DNA of 64,000 bases from Streptomyces barringtoniae (GCF_020819595.1 NZ_JAJHNP010000003.1:124001-188000); one strand, 5' to 3'; positions 7,666 through 16,330 are shown, numbered from the stretch's first letter. Translations and numbers: made by a program. The notes: generated by a model not told the origin, from the sequence alone.

Positions 7666-9027
7666 TCATACGGGTTCGGGCTGCGGTTCCGGTTGCCGTA
7701 CTGGTGCAGTCGCCGGGTCCCACAGTTTGGTGGTCCGTACGTAGCCGTGGACCACTGAGACCATAGCCAGGACGAGAAGCGGTCCGAACACCCAAGGGCG
7801 TTGGGCCATCTGCATCGGCAGATACCGATAGGTCAGCAAGAGCGCGACGAAGACCGTGGCGCCATGGGCGACCAACTGGATTCCCGACCGGTCCCAGCCA
7901 CGTGCGAGCGAACGCATAGCTGCCTCGATCGTGAGCGCGAACACCACGCCGGCAACGAGATCCACGCCGTAGTGGTAGCCGAACCCCAGCGTTGCGCCGA
8001 GCGTGGCAACCAGCCAGAACGCGCCTGCGAACCGCAGAATCCGTGGTCCCTTGCGGGAGTGGACGAAAATGGTGGTGGCCCACGCCGTATGCAGGCTGGG
8101 CATGCAGTTGCGCGGGGTGATCTCGTCGAACGGAATCTGGTGCGGGGTATTGATCGGCGGAGGCGTGTCGGGCCACAGGTTGGCCACCGCCCAGTGCCCG
8201 CCGTCGGCGCCGTAGGCGAAGACCGGCCCGACCACCGGGAAGATCATATAGATGGCCGGCCCGAGCAGGCCGATGACCAGGAAGGTGCGCACCAGATGGT
8301 GGCTCGGGAATCGGCGCTCGATCGCCACGTTACGCAGCTGGTACGCAGCGACCACGACTGCGGCCACGGCAAGCTGAATGTAGACATAGTCGAGAATATG
8401 AGAGCCGATCGGACCGGTGGCCCTGACCATCCGGCCTGCCAGCCATGACGGGTTGCCGAGTGCGTGATCGGCAGTTGCCACGTACTGGTCGAACACGGCC
8501 GGGCGGGTCTTCGACGTGATCAGTAGCCAGGTATCACCTGCCTTGCGGCCGGCCACCAGCAGCAGGCCCAGCCCGACGCCCTTCAACAGCAGGACACGTT
8601 CCCGGCCCTTTCGGCGTGTGACAGCGATGACGGCATAGCCCAAAATCACCCACAACGCGCCATTACCGAAGGGGTGACCGTCGGTGACCTTGACGCCGAG
8701 CACCCACCTCACCAGGAAAAAAGCGATGTCGATGCCGATCGACGCACCCGCCGCGATGAGCCTTTGCCGCCAGGTGAGCACGACCATCATCAACGCCATG
8801 CTGGCGTACAAAAGAAAACCGGATTTGGGCGGGAATATCACCTCTCGCACTTGATTGGCGATCGGCCCGGACAGGCCGTAGCGACGCGCACCGACCTCCA
8901 GCGCGACAAGGAAGCCGAGGGCCACCACACCCGCCGTGGCCCACAGCATCACCTGCGGCCGGCGGCACGCGGCGAACTCAAATCTGGATCTTATTCGCGA
9001 AAACACCCGCGACGCGATAGGTATCAA
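7666..9027 (-). CDS. PAP2-family membrane phosphatase (AUR1/IPC-synthase-like)
   Basis: About 450 residues with roughly ten hydrophobic segments. The C-terminal half carries the PAP2 active-site motifs RNCMPSLHTAW and GFGYHYGVDLVAG (catalytic His/Asp pair), in the order seen in the PAP2_3 or inositol-phosphorylceramide-synthase-like branch. Such enzymes remove or transfer phosphate from lipid or polyprenyl phosphates at the membrane surface. The open frame begins with TTG at 9027; GTG at 9006 is an alternative, and neither has a clear ribosome binding site. The C-terminus ends in a Pro-Glu-Pro-Gln tail. The DNA just upstream is strikingly AT-rich for this genome. Confidence 0.82.
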   Translation of the reverse strand: MIPIASRVFSRIRSRFEFAACRRPQVMLWATAGVVALGFLVALEVGARRYGLSGPIANQVREVIFPPKSGFLLYASMALMMVVLTWRQRLIAAGASIGIDIAFFLVRWVLGVKVTDGHPFGNGALWVILGYAVIAVTRRKGRERVLLLKGVGLGLLLVAGRKAGDTWLLITSKTRPAVFDQYVATADHALGNPSWLAGRMVRATGPIGSHILDYVYIQLAVAAVVVAAYQLRNVAIERRFPSHHLVRTFLVIGLLGPAIYMIFPVVGPVFAYGADGGHWAVANLWPDTPPPINTPHQIPFDEITPRNCMPSLHTAWATTIFVHSRKGPRILRFAGAFWLVATLGATLGFGYHYGVDLVAGVVFALTIEAAMRSLARGWDRSGIQLVAHGATVFVALLLTYRYLPMQMAQRPWVFGPLLVLAMVSVVHGYVRTTKLWDPATAPVRQPEPQPEPV

Positions 9028-9324
9028 TTATTTGGCCGATTACTAGTTGTTAATTTGTTAATCAATTGGTCGCCCTTCACGCCGGACGGCGTGGTCCCCC
9101 CGGTGAAGGACAAGCAATGAGGGAGCTCGTGGTGAGTTCGATCATGTTACCCGAGGGGTGCACGTGGATTTCGCCGAGCCGAACCGGGACCGAAAGCGTC
9201 GCAGCGGCGGCTCGATGATGGTGATCCACAAAACTCCTGACGGACGGCACGGGCCTCATGGCGTATCACGTCCCGGTTCGGGGCACTCGGATGGCCTGAA
9301 CGATTCATCACCAGGAGGCCTGTC
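9028..9324. other. Intergenic region with AT-rich promoter stretch
   Basis: This stretch separates two divergent genes. Positions 9028-9066 are very AT-rich (TTATTTGGCCGATTACTAG and TTAATTTGTTAATCAATTGG), unlike the rest of the window, and probably contain the promoter of the PAP2 gene. No coding potential was recognised in 9080-9310. Confidence 0.5.
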
Positions 9325-9480
9325 ATGATCGCCCTCGGTGTCATCCTGCTCATCATCGGTTTCGTCACAGGGGTATCCATCCTGTGGACCATCGGGATCA
9401 TCCTCTTGGTCGTAGGCGCGGTGCTGTGGATCCTGGGCTCCATGGGCCACGCGGTTGCCGGTCGGCGGCACTATTGGTAG
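9325..9480 (+). CDS. Small two-helix membrane protein (DUF6131-like)
   Basis: 51 residues: MIALGVILLIIGFVTGVS, a short break, then WTIGIILLVVGAVLWILGS and a basic tail ending RRHYW. AGGAGG at 9313-9318 sits 6 nt before the ATG, an excellent ribosome binding site. The protein is almost entirely two hydrophobic helices joined by a tight turn. It resembles the short DUF6131 proteins common in Streptomyces, for which no role is established. It is too short for usual ORF filters but the composition and ribosome binding site support it strongly. Confidence 0.8.
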   Translation: MIALGVILLIIGFVTGVSILWTIGIILLVVGAVLWILGSMGHAVAGRRHYW

Positions 9481-9546
9481 GCGTTGAGCCCTCTGCCTCG
9501 ACGCCGGGGGCAAACCTTCTGCTCGCGTCCGAGTAACCCCCGGGCG

Positions 9547-9567
9547 CAGACGGTGAGTATCCGTCTG
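9547..9567 (+). terminator. Hairpin downstream of the small membrane protein
   Basis: CAGACGG (9547-9553) pairs perfectly with CCGTCTG (9561-9567) around a 7-nt loop; flanking GGG and CCC can extend the stem with a 2-nt bulge. It lies about 65 bp after the stop codon of the 51-residue gene. There is no T-run, as is usual for Streptomyces terminators. Confidence 0.5.
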
Positions 9568-9930
9568 CCCGGCCGAGACGCCCGCCGCGTCGGCACGCCC
9601 GGCCCGGCGGGCGGAGCGTCTGCACGGGCGAGTCGAGCATGCCCGCAGCGAGCCGGAGTTGAGGCGCCCACGGAGTCCGCCTCGCTCCGCCCCTCCCCCC
9701 GCTGGGGCAATCTGCCGGTGTGAGGGGCCACAACCAGCTGTGTCTCGTCGACAGCAGGATGCGGGTCGTCCCTTCGGTGATCGACGTCTGGGTACGGATA
9801 CGGCAGGAGACCAGGCCGGTGACGGCGCCGTGGGTCGCGGGGGCCTACGCGTGCCGCGGGTGCTGGAACCAGTGCCGCCGCTCTTGAACAGTGGGCCGGG
9901 GGCGACCGCTGGGCGAGGCGCGGAGTGGGT
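9568..9930. other. Intergenic DNA, no gene recognised
   Basis: Open frames exist on both strands, but none has a plausible start site, codon pattern or recognisable protein family. It lies downstream of both the small membrane protein (+) and the CtaG-like gene (-), so it is a convergent gap. Confidence 0.5.
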
Positions 9931-10764
9931 TCAGCGCGGCGTCGGCGCGCCGATGCCTGGTCGGCCGCGCCACCTTGCCGTCGTGGTGTGGCGCTCGGGC
10001 CGCCAGGTTGCCACCAGCGCGCCGGCCAGCAGGAGTTCGGCGATGTCCCCGCCGTAGTACATGATCTCCGCGCCTTGCTGGACCTGGTCGATGGGCGCGT
10101 GGACGTCGATGAAGAATCCGCCGTACATGGCCTGCGCGATCAGGGCGTGTACGGCGATGGCGATGCCCAGGTACACCAGGCGGCCCCGCACACCGGGCCG
10201 GGTGGGCGCGGGGTCGGAGCCGGCGATGACGTGGGCGAACAGGCAGCCCGACGCGAGGAAGTGGGCGTGCAGGAGCCAGTGCCCCGCCGGGTGCGCCATG
10301 GCGGCGTTGTACAGCGGGGTGAAGTACAGCACTGCCAGGGTCGCGGTGCTCAGCGTGAGCGCTGCCGCGGGATGCACCAGCAGCCGGGCCGGTGGGCTGT
10401 GCAGGAATACGGCCACCCTGCGGGCTTGGTCGTGAGGCAACGTGCGCAGCAGGAGCGTGACCGGCGCGGCCAGCACGAGCGCCAGGGGCGCGTACATGCC
10501 GATGAGCATGTGCTGGGCCATGTGCCCGCGGAAGTCGGAGTGCGCGGCGGGTGCCAGCGGCGGCAGCAGCGCGACGGCGAGCAGCGTCAGCCCGGTGAGG
10601 AAGGACGCCGACCGCCAGGGGCTCCATCCTTGTACAGCATTGCGGCGTCGGGCCCGCCGCGCGGCGAGCAGGTAGCCACCGGCAGCGCCGAGCAGGAGCA
10701 ACGCCACCAGTACCGCTCCCGGCAGGCCGCCACCTCCCTCCCCGTGCTGGTGCATGGTGCCCAT
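9931..10764 (-). CDS. CtaG/Caa3-type cytochrome c oxidase assembly protein
   Basis: 277 residues with about seven membrane segments. The motifs HMAQHMLIGMYAPL, PLYNAAMAHPAGHWLLHAHFLASG and MYYGGDIAELLL are characteristic of the caa3_CtaG family, whose His residues are thought to help copper delivery or assembly of cytochrome oxidase. The N-terminus contains a small His cluster (MHQHGEG). The start overlaps the stop of the upstream DUF2243 gene by one base (TGATG), so the two are co-translated. A second, longer CtaG-like gene is at 60652-61668. Confidence 0.85.
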   Translation of the reverse strand: MGTMHQHGEGGGGLPGAVLVALLLLGAAGGYLLAARRARRRNAVQGWSPWRSASFLTGLTLLAVALLPPLAPAAHSDFRGHMAQHMLIGMYAPLALVLAAPVTLLLRTLPHDQARRVAVFLHSPPARLLVHPAAALTLSTATLAVLYFTPLYNAAMAHPAGHWLLHAHFLASGCLFAHVIAGSDPAPTRPGVRGRLVYLGIAIAVHALIAQAMYGGFFIDVHAPIDQVQQGAEIMYYGGDIAELLLAGALVATWRPERHTTTARWRGRPGIGAPTPR

Positions 10765-11330
10765 CAGGCGTGGCCTCCGGCCCGCTCGCCGCCACGGGCG
10801 GGCTCGGGGTCGAAGGGCCGGCCACTACGCTGCAGCAGATACCCGGTGATCACGAACAGGCCGCCCAGGAGGAGGAAGCCGGCGTCCCACCAAGCCTGGT
10901 GAGGGCCACCGTGGACGTGGTGGATACCGAGGATCTGGTGGTCCAGGACGCCCTCGACCAGGTTGAACAAGCCCCAGCCGGCCAGGATCCAGCCCCACAG
11001 CACCCGCGAGGCCCACACCGCTCGCCGGTTGTGCGTGACCCGCGCGTACAGGATGGCCAGGCCCACCAGTACGGCGATCCAGCACACCGCGTGGAAGATG
11101 CCGTCCCATATGGTGTTCATCTCCAGCCCTGACACCGTGTGGGGGTCGTAGTACTTCACCCCGATGTGGTCGTGGTTGGTGCTGGTGAGCATGTGGTGCC
11201 ACTGCAGGAGCTGGTGCAGCAGAATGCCGTCGACAAACCCGCCGAGGCCGATCCCGAGCACAATCCCGGGCAGCCGCAAGCTGTTCGGCTCCGCCGGAAG
11301 CACGCGGGCCGTACCCGCCGTCGTGGCCAT
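10764..11330 (-). CDS. DUF2243 integral membrane protein
   Basis: 188 residues from ATG 11330. The sequence matches the DUF2243 family: GIGLGGFVDGILLHQLLQWHHML near the start, a middle ARVTHNRR loop, and a NLVEGVLDHQILGIHHVHGG motif, with four to five hydrophobic segments. The conserved His residues suggest metal or haem association, but no activity is known. The pairing with a CtaG-like gene is recurrent in actinomycetes and suggests a shared role in respiratory oxidase assembly or copper handling; that part is inference. Confidence 0.85.
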   Translation of the reverse strand: MATTAGTARVLPAEPNSLRLPGIVLGIGLGGFVDGILLHQLLQWHHMLTSTNHDHIGVKYYDPHTVSGLEMNTIWDGIFHAVCWIAVLVGLAILYARVTHNRRAVWASRVLWGWILAGWGLFNLVEGVLDHQILGIHHVHGGPHQAWWDAGFLLLGGLFVITGYLLQRSGRPFDPEPARGGERAGGHA

Positions 11331-11811
11331 CACCTGATATCCGTCCCGTCGACAGTGTGAGTCGGAGTCAGACCCTCCCGACACCGTTTCCCGCCCGGCT
11401 CATCCCAATCAACTGCCCGCACGGCTTCAGCCACTCGCCGATGCAAGGCGATCCACCGCAGCGCCACTGTCGACATCGCGGAGAACATCGAGGTCGGCGG
11501 CATCTGGCAGGGCCGCGAAGCCGGTACTCCCCCTGCCCCGCCTCCGCCCCGGAAAGCCATCGGCGCGCCGCTCGCCCGGGCCGCCCCTGACTGCACATCG
11601 CCTGTGATCGCCGTATCGGTCTCGGGACGTGCGCCGGCGCCGAACTCCGACCTGTTCACTCACACAGATTTCGTGAACGAAGGCTCCCAGGAAGACGCCT
11701 GGCGAGTACCTCCGAGAGCCGTCGGGTGCGCACCTCATGGCCGGCCTCGGCACGACCCGCCTCCCCGACAGCGGCAGCGACTTCGCCCCCCGATCTGGCT
11801 ACTGTGTTCAG
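11331..11811. other. Intergenic region, possible coding relic
   Basis: 480 bp between the divergent DUF2243 and GNAT genes. A short + strand run around 11462-11525 reads ATVDIAENIEVGGIWQGREAG, which looks protein-like but has no start and is not recognised. The promoter of the GNAT gene should lie at the right end (TACTGT at 11800-11805 as a possible -10). Confidence 0.4.
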
Positions 11812-12726
11812 GTGACAGAACTCAGCATCCTTGGTGACACAGCGCATTGGCAGAAGGACTTCGAGCGGCGGCTGCTCGCCTCGTACACCGCGGCCGGGCT
11901 CAGTGAGGCGGCCGCGGAGCGCATGCTCGAGGATGTACGGACCGACATCGGCGACTGGTCCGTGGCCGAGATCACGGACGCCGGGATGCGAGTGGGACAC
12001 GTCGCCGTGGTCGTTGCCGAGAACCACGGTGCTCTCGCGGGCCGTATCGGCGACCTCCACATCGACGCGCCCCACACCGGCCGCGGACACGAGCAGGCCG
12101 CCAGAGACTGGGCCCAGCAGTGGTGTGCCGAGCGGGGCGCACGCCGCCTGAACATACGGCTCACCGAGCCCGCCGGCGAGCTGTTCGACGGTTACGGCGT
12201 CCGCGGCCAACTCAGGACGCGGCGCATCGATTCCCCGCCGACACCACTGGCCGGTGTCACCGCACGGCCGATGACGCGGGCCGAATACCCCGACTGGCTG
12301 GCCTTGGAGAAGGCCGCCTACGTCGACGACATCGTCCGCTCGGGATCCCTGACTCCCGAGGAGGCCGTACGCAAGTCCGACCGCGACTTCGCCGACCTGA
12401 TCCCCCAGGGACTGGCGACGCCCGACAACACGTTCCTGGTGCTCGAGGCGCGGGGCGAGCAGATCGGCACCGGCTGGCTGAAGCACCGGTACCTCCCTGG
12501 GGTCACCTATGGCTACTCGCTGCACATCAAGGAGCAGTACCGCGGCAAAGGGTACGGACGGGCCGCGATGGCGGCCGGCGAACAGGCGACGCTCGAGGCC
12601 GGCGACACCGCGCTGATGTTCACCGTGTGGGGCGGCAACGAGGTGGCCATGAACCTGTACACGAGCGCCGGTTACCACGTGGTGGAGGAAAGCCGTTCCA
12701 TCAGCCTTCCGCATCCTGGGGCCTGA
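11812..12726 (+). CDS. GNAT-family N-acetyltransferase (tandem-domain type)
   Basis: 304 residues from GTG 11812. The C-terminal half has a clear acetyl-CoA site, YSLHIKEQYRGKGYGRAAM (R-G-x-G-x-G/A loop), followed by NEVAMNLYTSAGY, the usual GNAT strand beta-6/7. The N-terminal 110 residues also follow a GNAT-like layout (VGHVAVVVAEN, then IDAPHTGRGHEQAA) but are degenerate, so this is likely a two-domain protein with one active site. No ribosome binding site precedes the GTG, while TACTGT lies 6 nt upstream, which fits a leaderless transcript. Substrate unknown. Confidence 0.82.
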   Translation: MTELSILGDTAHWQKDFERRLLASYTAAGLSEAAAERMLEDVRTDIGDWSVAEITDAGMRVGHVAVVVAENHGALAGRIGDLHIDAPHTGRGHEQAARDWAQQWCAERGARRLNIRLTEPAGELFDGYGVRGQLRTRRIDSPPTPLAGVTARPMTRAEYPDWLALEKAAYVDDIVRSGSLTPEEAVRKSDRDFADLIPQGLATPDNTFLVLEARGEQIGTGWLKHRYLPGVTYGYSLHIKEQYRGKGYGRAAMAAGEQATLEAGDTALMFTVWGGNEVAMNLYTSAGYHVVEESRSISLPHPGA

Positions 12727-12837
12727 CGCCGGGGCACCGATGCGTCGTCGGGCGAGGGCGATCAAGGCTGCGACGTGGTGTTTCCCCGGCGGCCGGCCTG
12801 CCGGTGCAGGAAAGGCCCTTGACGGTACTCGACCCGT

Positions 12838-13195
12838 ATGCACCCGTTGCCCCCGCAAGCTCTGCCGGACGGGGTGATGCTGCGTGCGTTGACAGCCGAC
12901 GGCCCGGCCCTGCCCGCCGGCCTCGCCCTGCCCGGCATCGCCTTCGCCGAGTCGGGCACCCTTGTGGGCTCGGCAGCCCGCCGGGCGCAAGTCACACATC
13001 GCTGCCTTCGCCGCCGACGGCAACCCGCTCGCCGCCGGCCACTACCAACCGGCGGGCGGCGTCACCGGGATCGGGGGTGTCGGCACCCTGCCCGCCGCCC
13101 GCCGTCAGAGCCTCGCCGCCGTGACAGTGGCCTGGTTAGCGCCCTGGGCGGCCCGAGCACTGGCACCCATTGGCACGTGCTCCGCCTCAGTCGCC
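12838..13195 (+). pseudogene. Frameshifted GNAT acetyltransferase relic
   Basis: The first frame (ATG 12838) reads ALPDGVMLRALTADGPALPAGLALPGIAFAESGTLVG, then similarity jumps at about 12965 to another frame reading IAAFAADGNPLAAGHYQP and VTGIGGVGTLPAARRQSLAA. The second piece is the acetyl-CoA loop region of Streptomyces GNAT proteins (V-x-T-x-P-x-x-R-x-x-G/S). The C-terminal part is missing; the fragment ends where the next promoter begins. Confidence 0.6.
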
Positions 13196-13201
13196 TATGA
13201 T
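13171..13201 (+). promoter_or_regulatory. Promoter for a probable leaderless transcript
   Basis: TATGAT at 13196-13201 is a perfect match to the actinomycete -10 form TANNNT and lies 7 nt before ATG 13209, the distance expected for a leaderless mRNA. TGGCAC at 13171-13176 could be the -35, 19 nt upstream. The next gene has no ribosome binding site. Confidence 0.55.
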
Positions 13202-13208
13202 CATGAGC

Positions 13209-13631
13209 ATGTCCGCCCTCCGTGAGCGTTCCGCCCACAGTCAACTCACCCCCGGCGAAAGCCTCTTGGCGTACGCCACCGTCGTCCCCGCCAAGAGCGC
13301 CAAGGGCATCGGTATCGGGGCATCCCTCGCGAACCACATGGTCAACTCCGTGGGCGCGGAGTCCGGTGGGGCGGGCAGCATCGCCGCGGGGATGCCGCCC
13401 ACCTCCGGAGCGTTGCTGATGCGCGTGACCGACCAGCGCGTCGGACTGGTCCAGCCGCTGGACGGCACCCCGGTGTGGGAGGTGCCACGGGCGTGGGTGA
13501 CCCGGGTCGAACGCCGGCCCCGGACGCAGCTGATGGCCCGCTTCCGGCTGCACTACGCCGACGGCTCCTGGCTCGCCTTCCTCACCATGCGACGCCGTAC
13601 GGTCGAGCAGTTCCGCTCACTCATCGGCTGA
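13209..13631 (+). CDS. Hypothetical protein, PH-like fold likely
   Basis: 140 residues from ATG 13209 (two other ATGs at 13197 and 13203 are in frame). It starts with a Ser/Arg-rich segment, then LTPGESLLAYATVVPA, a Gly/Ser-rich middle, and a beta-rich second half (LMRVTDQRVGLVQPL, WEVPRAWVTRVERRP, RFRLHYADGSWLAFLTM). This alternation of short strands resembles bacterial PH-like domain proteins. It has no signal peptide or membrane segment. No function can be assigned. Confidence 0.65.
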   Translation: MSALRERSAHSQLTPGESLLAYATVVPAKSAKGIGIGASLANHMVNSVGAESGGAGSIAAGMPPTSGALLMRVTDQRVGLVQPLDGTPVWEVPRAWVTRVERRPRTQLMARFRLHYADGSWLAFLTMRRRTVEQFRSLIG

Positions 13632-13724
13632 CGCAGGACCGGCCCCCTCCCCTCCGCTCCAACACACCCCCACCGGTGAGGGCGAGTTGAGCCTGCAGGC
13701 GCACACCGCGGCAAGTCGGTGCGA

Positions 13725-13743
13725 TATACCCCGGCGGGGTATA
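13725..13743. promoter_or_regulatory. CsoR-type operator upstream of the permease gene
   Basis: TATACCCC-GGC-GGGGTATA is a perfect inverted repeat with 8-bp arms. The core TACCCC-N3-GGGGTA matches the known operator of the copper sensor CsoR and its relatives (RcnR, CstR) in actinomycetes. It lies 45 bp before the permease start, where a promoter is expected. No csoR gene is present in the window, so the regulator acts from elsewhere. Confidence 0.75.
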
Positions 13744-13787
13744 CCATCGGGCGTGCTGGCGGCAGTTCACGGCGAAGGGTGTGCATC

Positions 13788-14981
13788 ATGCATGCGATCG
13801 GACACGCTCTGGTCATCGCCGCGTCCATGACCTGGGAGATCACCTGGGCGTTGATCCTCGGCTTCACGTTGTCCGCCGTCGTCCAGGCGGTGGTGCGCCG
13901 GGAGACCGTCGTACGACTGCTGGGCGACGACCGGCCCCGTACGCTCGCCCTGTCCGCGGGACTCGGCGCCGCGTCGTCGTCCTGTTCGTACGCAGCCGTC
14001 GCGCTCGCCCGCTCACTGTTCCGCAAGGGGGCGGACTTCACGGCGGCTATGGGCTTCGAGATCGCCTCGACCAACCTCGTGGTCGAACTGGGTGTGATCC
14101 TGGCGCTGTTGATGGGGTGGCAGTTCACCGCCGCGGAGTTCGTCGGCGGTCCGATCATGATCGTCGTACTCGCGGTGCTGTTCCGGCTCCTCCTGCGTGA
14201 GCGGCTGCTGCGGCAGGCGCGGGAGCAGGCCGAGCGCGGGCTGGCGGGGTCGATGGAGGGGCACGCGGCGATGGACATGTCCGTGGGCGGCGAGGGCGGG
14301 TTCCTCCGTCGGCTGCTCTCCCGCGACGGCCTCACCTCCGTCTCGCACATCTTCGTCATGGAGTGGGCGGCGATCCTGCGTGACCTGGTGGCGGGACTCC
14401 TGATCGCCGGGGCGATCGCCGCGTGGGTGCCGGACGACTTCTGGCACAGCTTCTTCCTGGCCGACCATCCGCTCGCGGCCAAGCTGATCGGGCCGCTGAT
14501 CGGGCCGGTGGTGGCCATCGCCACGTTCGTCTGCTCCATCGGCAACGTGCCGCTGGCCGTGGTGCTGTGGAAGGGCGGCATCAGTTTCGGCGGTGTCATC
14601 GCCTTCATCTACGCCGACCTGCTGATCCTGCCGATCCTGAACATCTACCGGAAGTACTACGGCGCCCGGATGGCCGCCTTCCTGCTGGGCACGTTCTTCG
14701 CCGCGATGGCGGTGGCCGGCTATGTGGTGGAGTTCGCCTTCGGGGGTCTGGGCCTCATTCCCGACCAGGCCGACGCGAAGGTCCCCGAGGAGGGCGTCAG
14801 CTGGAACTACACGACCTGGCTCAACATCGCCTTCCTGCTGCTGGCCACCGCCCTCCTGGCCCGTTTCCTGCGCACCGGCGGTCCGGCGATGCTGCGCACG
14901 ATGGGCGGCTCACCGGACCAGGGCGAACACGACCACAAGCACGACCAGGCACACGGGCAGGGTGGACACCACCATCACTGA
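13788..14981 (+). CDS. Permease (DUF318/ArsP-YraQ type) with His-rich tail
   Basis: 397 residues from ATG 13788, preceded by GAAGGG at a good distance; the open frame runs further up through the operator but that part is not coding. About eight to ten membrane segments are visible with the family motifs GLGAASSSCSYAA and TFVCSIGNVPLA, the paired Ser/Cys-containing re-entrant regions of DUF318 permeases, some of which export arsenicals or other thiophilic species. The C-terminus is HDHKHDQAHGQGGHHHH, a likely metal-binding tail. Together with the CsoR-type operator this suggests metal- or sulfur-responsive export; the true substrate is unknown. Confidence 0.85.
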   Translation: MHAIGHALVIAASMTWEITWALILGFTLSAVVQAVVRRETVVRLLGDDRPRTLALSAGLGAASSSCSYAAVALARSLFRKGADFTAAMGFEIASTNLVVELGVILALLMGWQFTAAEFVGGPIMIVVLAVLFRLLLRERLLRQAREQAERGLAGSMEGHAAMDMSVGGEGGFLRRLLSRDGLTSVSHIFVMEWAAILRDLVAGLLIAGAIAAWVPDDFWHSFFLADHPLAAKLIGPLIGPVVAIATFVCSIGNVPLAVVLWKGGISFGGVIAFIYADLLILPILNIYRKYYGARMAAFLLGTFFAAMAVAGYVVEFAFGGLGLIPDQADAKVPEEGVSWNYTTWLNIAFLLLATALLARFLRTGGPAMLRTMGGSPDQGEHDHKHDQAHGQGGHHHH

Positions 14982-15023
14982 ACCGCCCAAGGGTTCTCCG
15001 TGCCGTGGCCGATCACCATACGC

Positions 15024-16070
15024 TCACTCACCGAGCCGGGCCGCCCGCAGCCAGGCCCGCACGGCAGTCCACTCGGGTGCGACGGACTCGCTGCGGTGCC
15101 GGCCGGCGCCTCGGTCCTTGAACCCGCTGGAGGTGGACACGCAGACCAGGGGGCGGTCGACGTCCTCGTCGGCGCAGGCCCTCAGCCCTGCCAGGCCGGC
15201 CGCTGCCGAGAGCTCCGCCCACAGGCCGGCACGGGCCAACTTGGTTCGGGGGGCGCGTAGTTGCTCGTCCGTGAGCAGGACCGCGCGGCCCGCGCTGCCG
15301 CGCACCGCGAGTACGCCGCGGTAGCTGTTCACCGGGCAGTCGATGCCGTACGCGTCGGTGGCGCCGACATCCATATGTGCTGCCGGCAGCCCCTGGCGCA
15401 GGGCGGCGGCCAGCGGTCCGCCGGCGGCGGGTTCGCAGGCGATCAGCCGGCGGACCCGGTCCGTGCCCCCGAGGCGGCGCAGCTCGGCGAAGCCCTTCCC
15501 GATGCCGAAGAGCACCACGCCGTAGCCGGTCGGGACGAAGACGGCCGCGGGGACACCGAGATCGGCGTGGATCTCGTACGCGACCGTCTTGTAGCCCTCG
15601 GGCCCGAAGGTGAGGCCGGTATGGGTGCGGGTCTGGTTGCTGACGGGCTGCAGCCCGAAGTGCTCGGCGATTCGCCGGGTAAGCGGCCAGCGTGCCTCCA
15701 CCGGCACGGGCAGCACGACGGCGCCGTACGCCCGCAGGAAGGCGCCCATCGCCGGTGACAGGCCGGTGGAGGTGAGGACGACGCAGCGCCGCCCGGCACG
15801 CGCCGCGAACACCGCGGCGGAGGAGCCGTGGTTGCCGGATGACGCGACGACGACGCCGGGGGCGCCGGAGGCCAGGGCGCCGCTGACCGTGCAGCGGTTG
15901 AGGCGGTCCTTGTGGCTCCAGGTCGGATTGCGTGCCTCGTCCTTGACGGACACGGCCTCGGGCTCCACCAAGGGGGTGCCGCCCTCGCCGCCCCTCCAGC
16001 CCATGCGAGCGTCACCGATGCGCTTCCGCCATCCGGTCCAGCGGCGCCTGCGCGATGAGGGGCAGGGCCG
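15024..16070 (-). pseudogene. Frameshifted PLP-dependent threonine-synthase-like enzyme
   Basis: The body (15024-16013) reads GEGGTPLVEPEAV, NPTWSHKDRLN (Schiff-base Lys), SSGNHGSSAA, VPTGYG and a C-terminal STSSGFKDRG, all typical of threonine-synthase-like fold-type II PLP enzymes. The preceding N-terminal segment (VPALPLIAQAPLDRMAEAHR) is in a different frame and runs into TGA at about 16012, so one base has been lost near 16015. Little of the usual N-terminal domain lies further upstream. Translation could restart at ATG 16004 to give about 326 residues, so residual activity cannot be excluded. Confidence 0.65.
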
Positions 16071-16117
16071 GCACGCCGTGCTCCCGGTTCCGCGGCGTGC
16101 GGCACCAGGTCCCGGCG

Positions 16118-16330
16118 TCAGCGAGCGCAGCCGACGTCCAGCACCTCGACCACGTCGCCGCGGATCGTGTACACGAGCCAGCACCACTCCCCGAACGCGG
16201 CTGCAAGGTCCGGCGCCCGTGTCTCGTCGTCGCCGGTGACCGCGCTGATGAGCATGATGATCTCTTCGTGCATCTCGTCCGGTATGTCGAAGAGAACGTT
16301 GGCGGCCCTTTGGATCATTTCGACTTTCAT
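16118..16330 (-). CDS. Small hypothetical protein (70 aa)
   Basis: 70 residues from ATG 16330, with GGGAGGTGTC giving a strong ribosome binding site just upstream. The sequence has two acidic helices (IQRAANVLFDIPDEMHEEII) and a C-terminal beta hairpin, WCWLVYTIRGDVVEVLDVG, which vaguely recalls RelE/ParE-type toxins; no antitoxin partner is evident. It ends 48 bp before the recognisable part of the decayed PLP gene. Not recognised with confidence. Confidence 0.55.
   Translation of the reverse strand: MKVEMIQRAANVLFDIPDEMHEEIIMLISAVTGDDETRAPDLAAAFGEWCWLVYTIRGDVVEVLDVGCAR

Noticed and set aside
5953..7758. 601-residue + strand open frame
   Set aside because: It is antisense to the MFS gene and out of frame with the LysR gene, both of which have clear family motifs.
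9471..9733. Genes in the 9481-9930 gap
   Set aside because: Open frames on both strands have no start sites or recognisable sequence and look like high-GC noise.
16118..16330. RelE/ParE toxin gene
   Set aside because: Only the last beta hairpin is loosely similar, key residues cannot be placed, and no antitoxin gene is adjacent.
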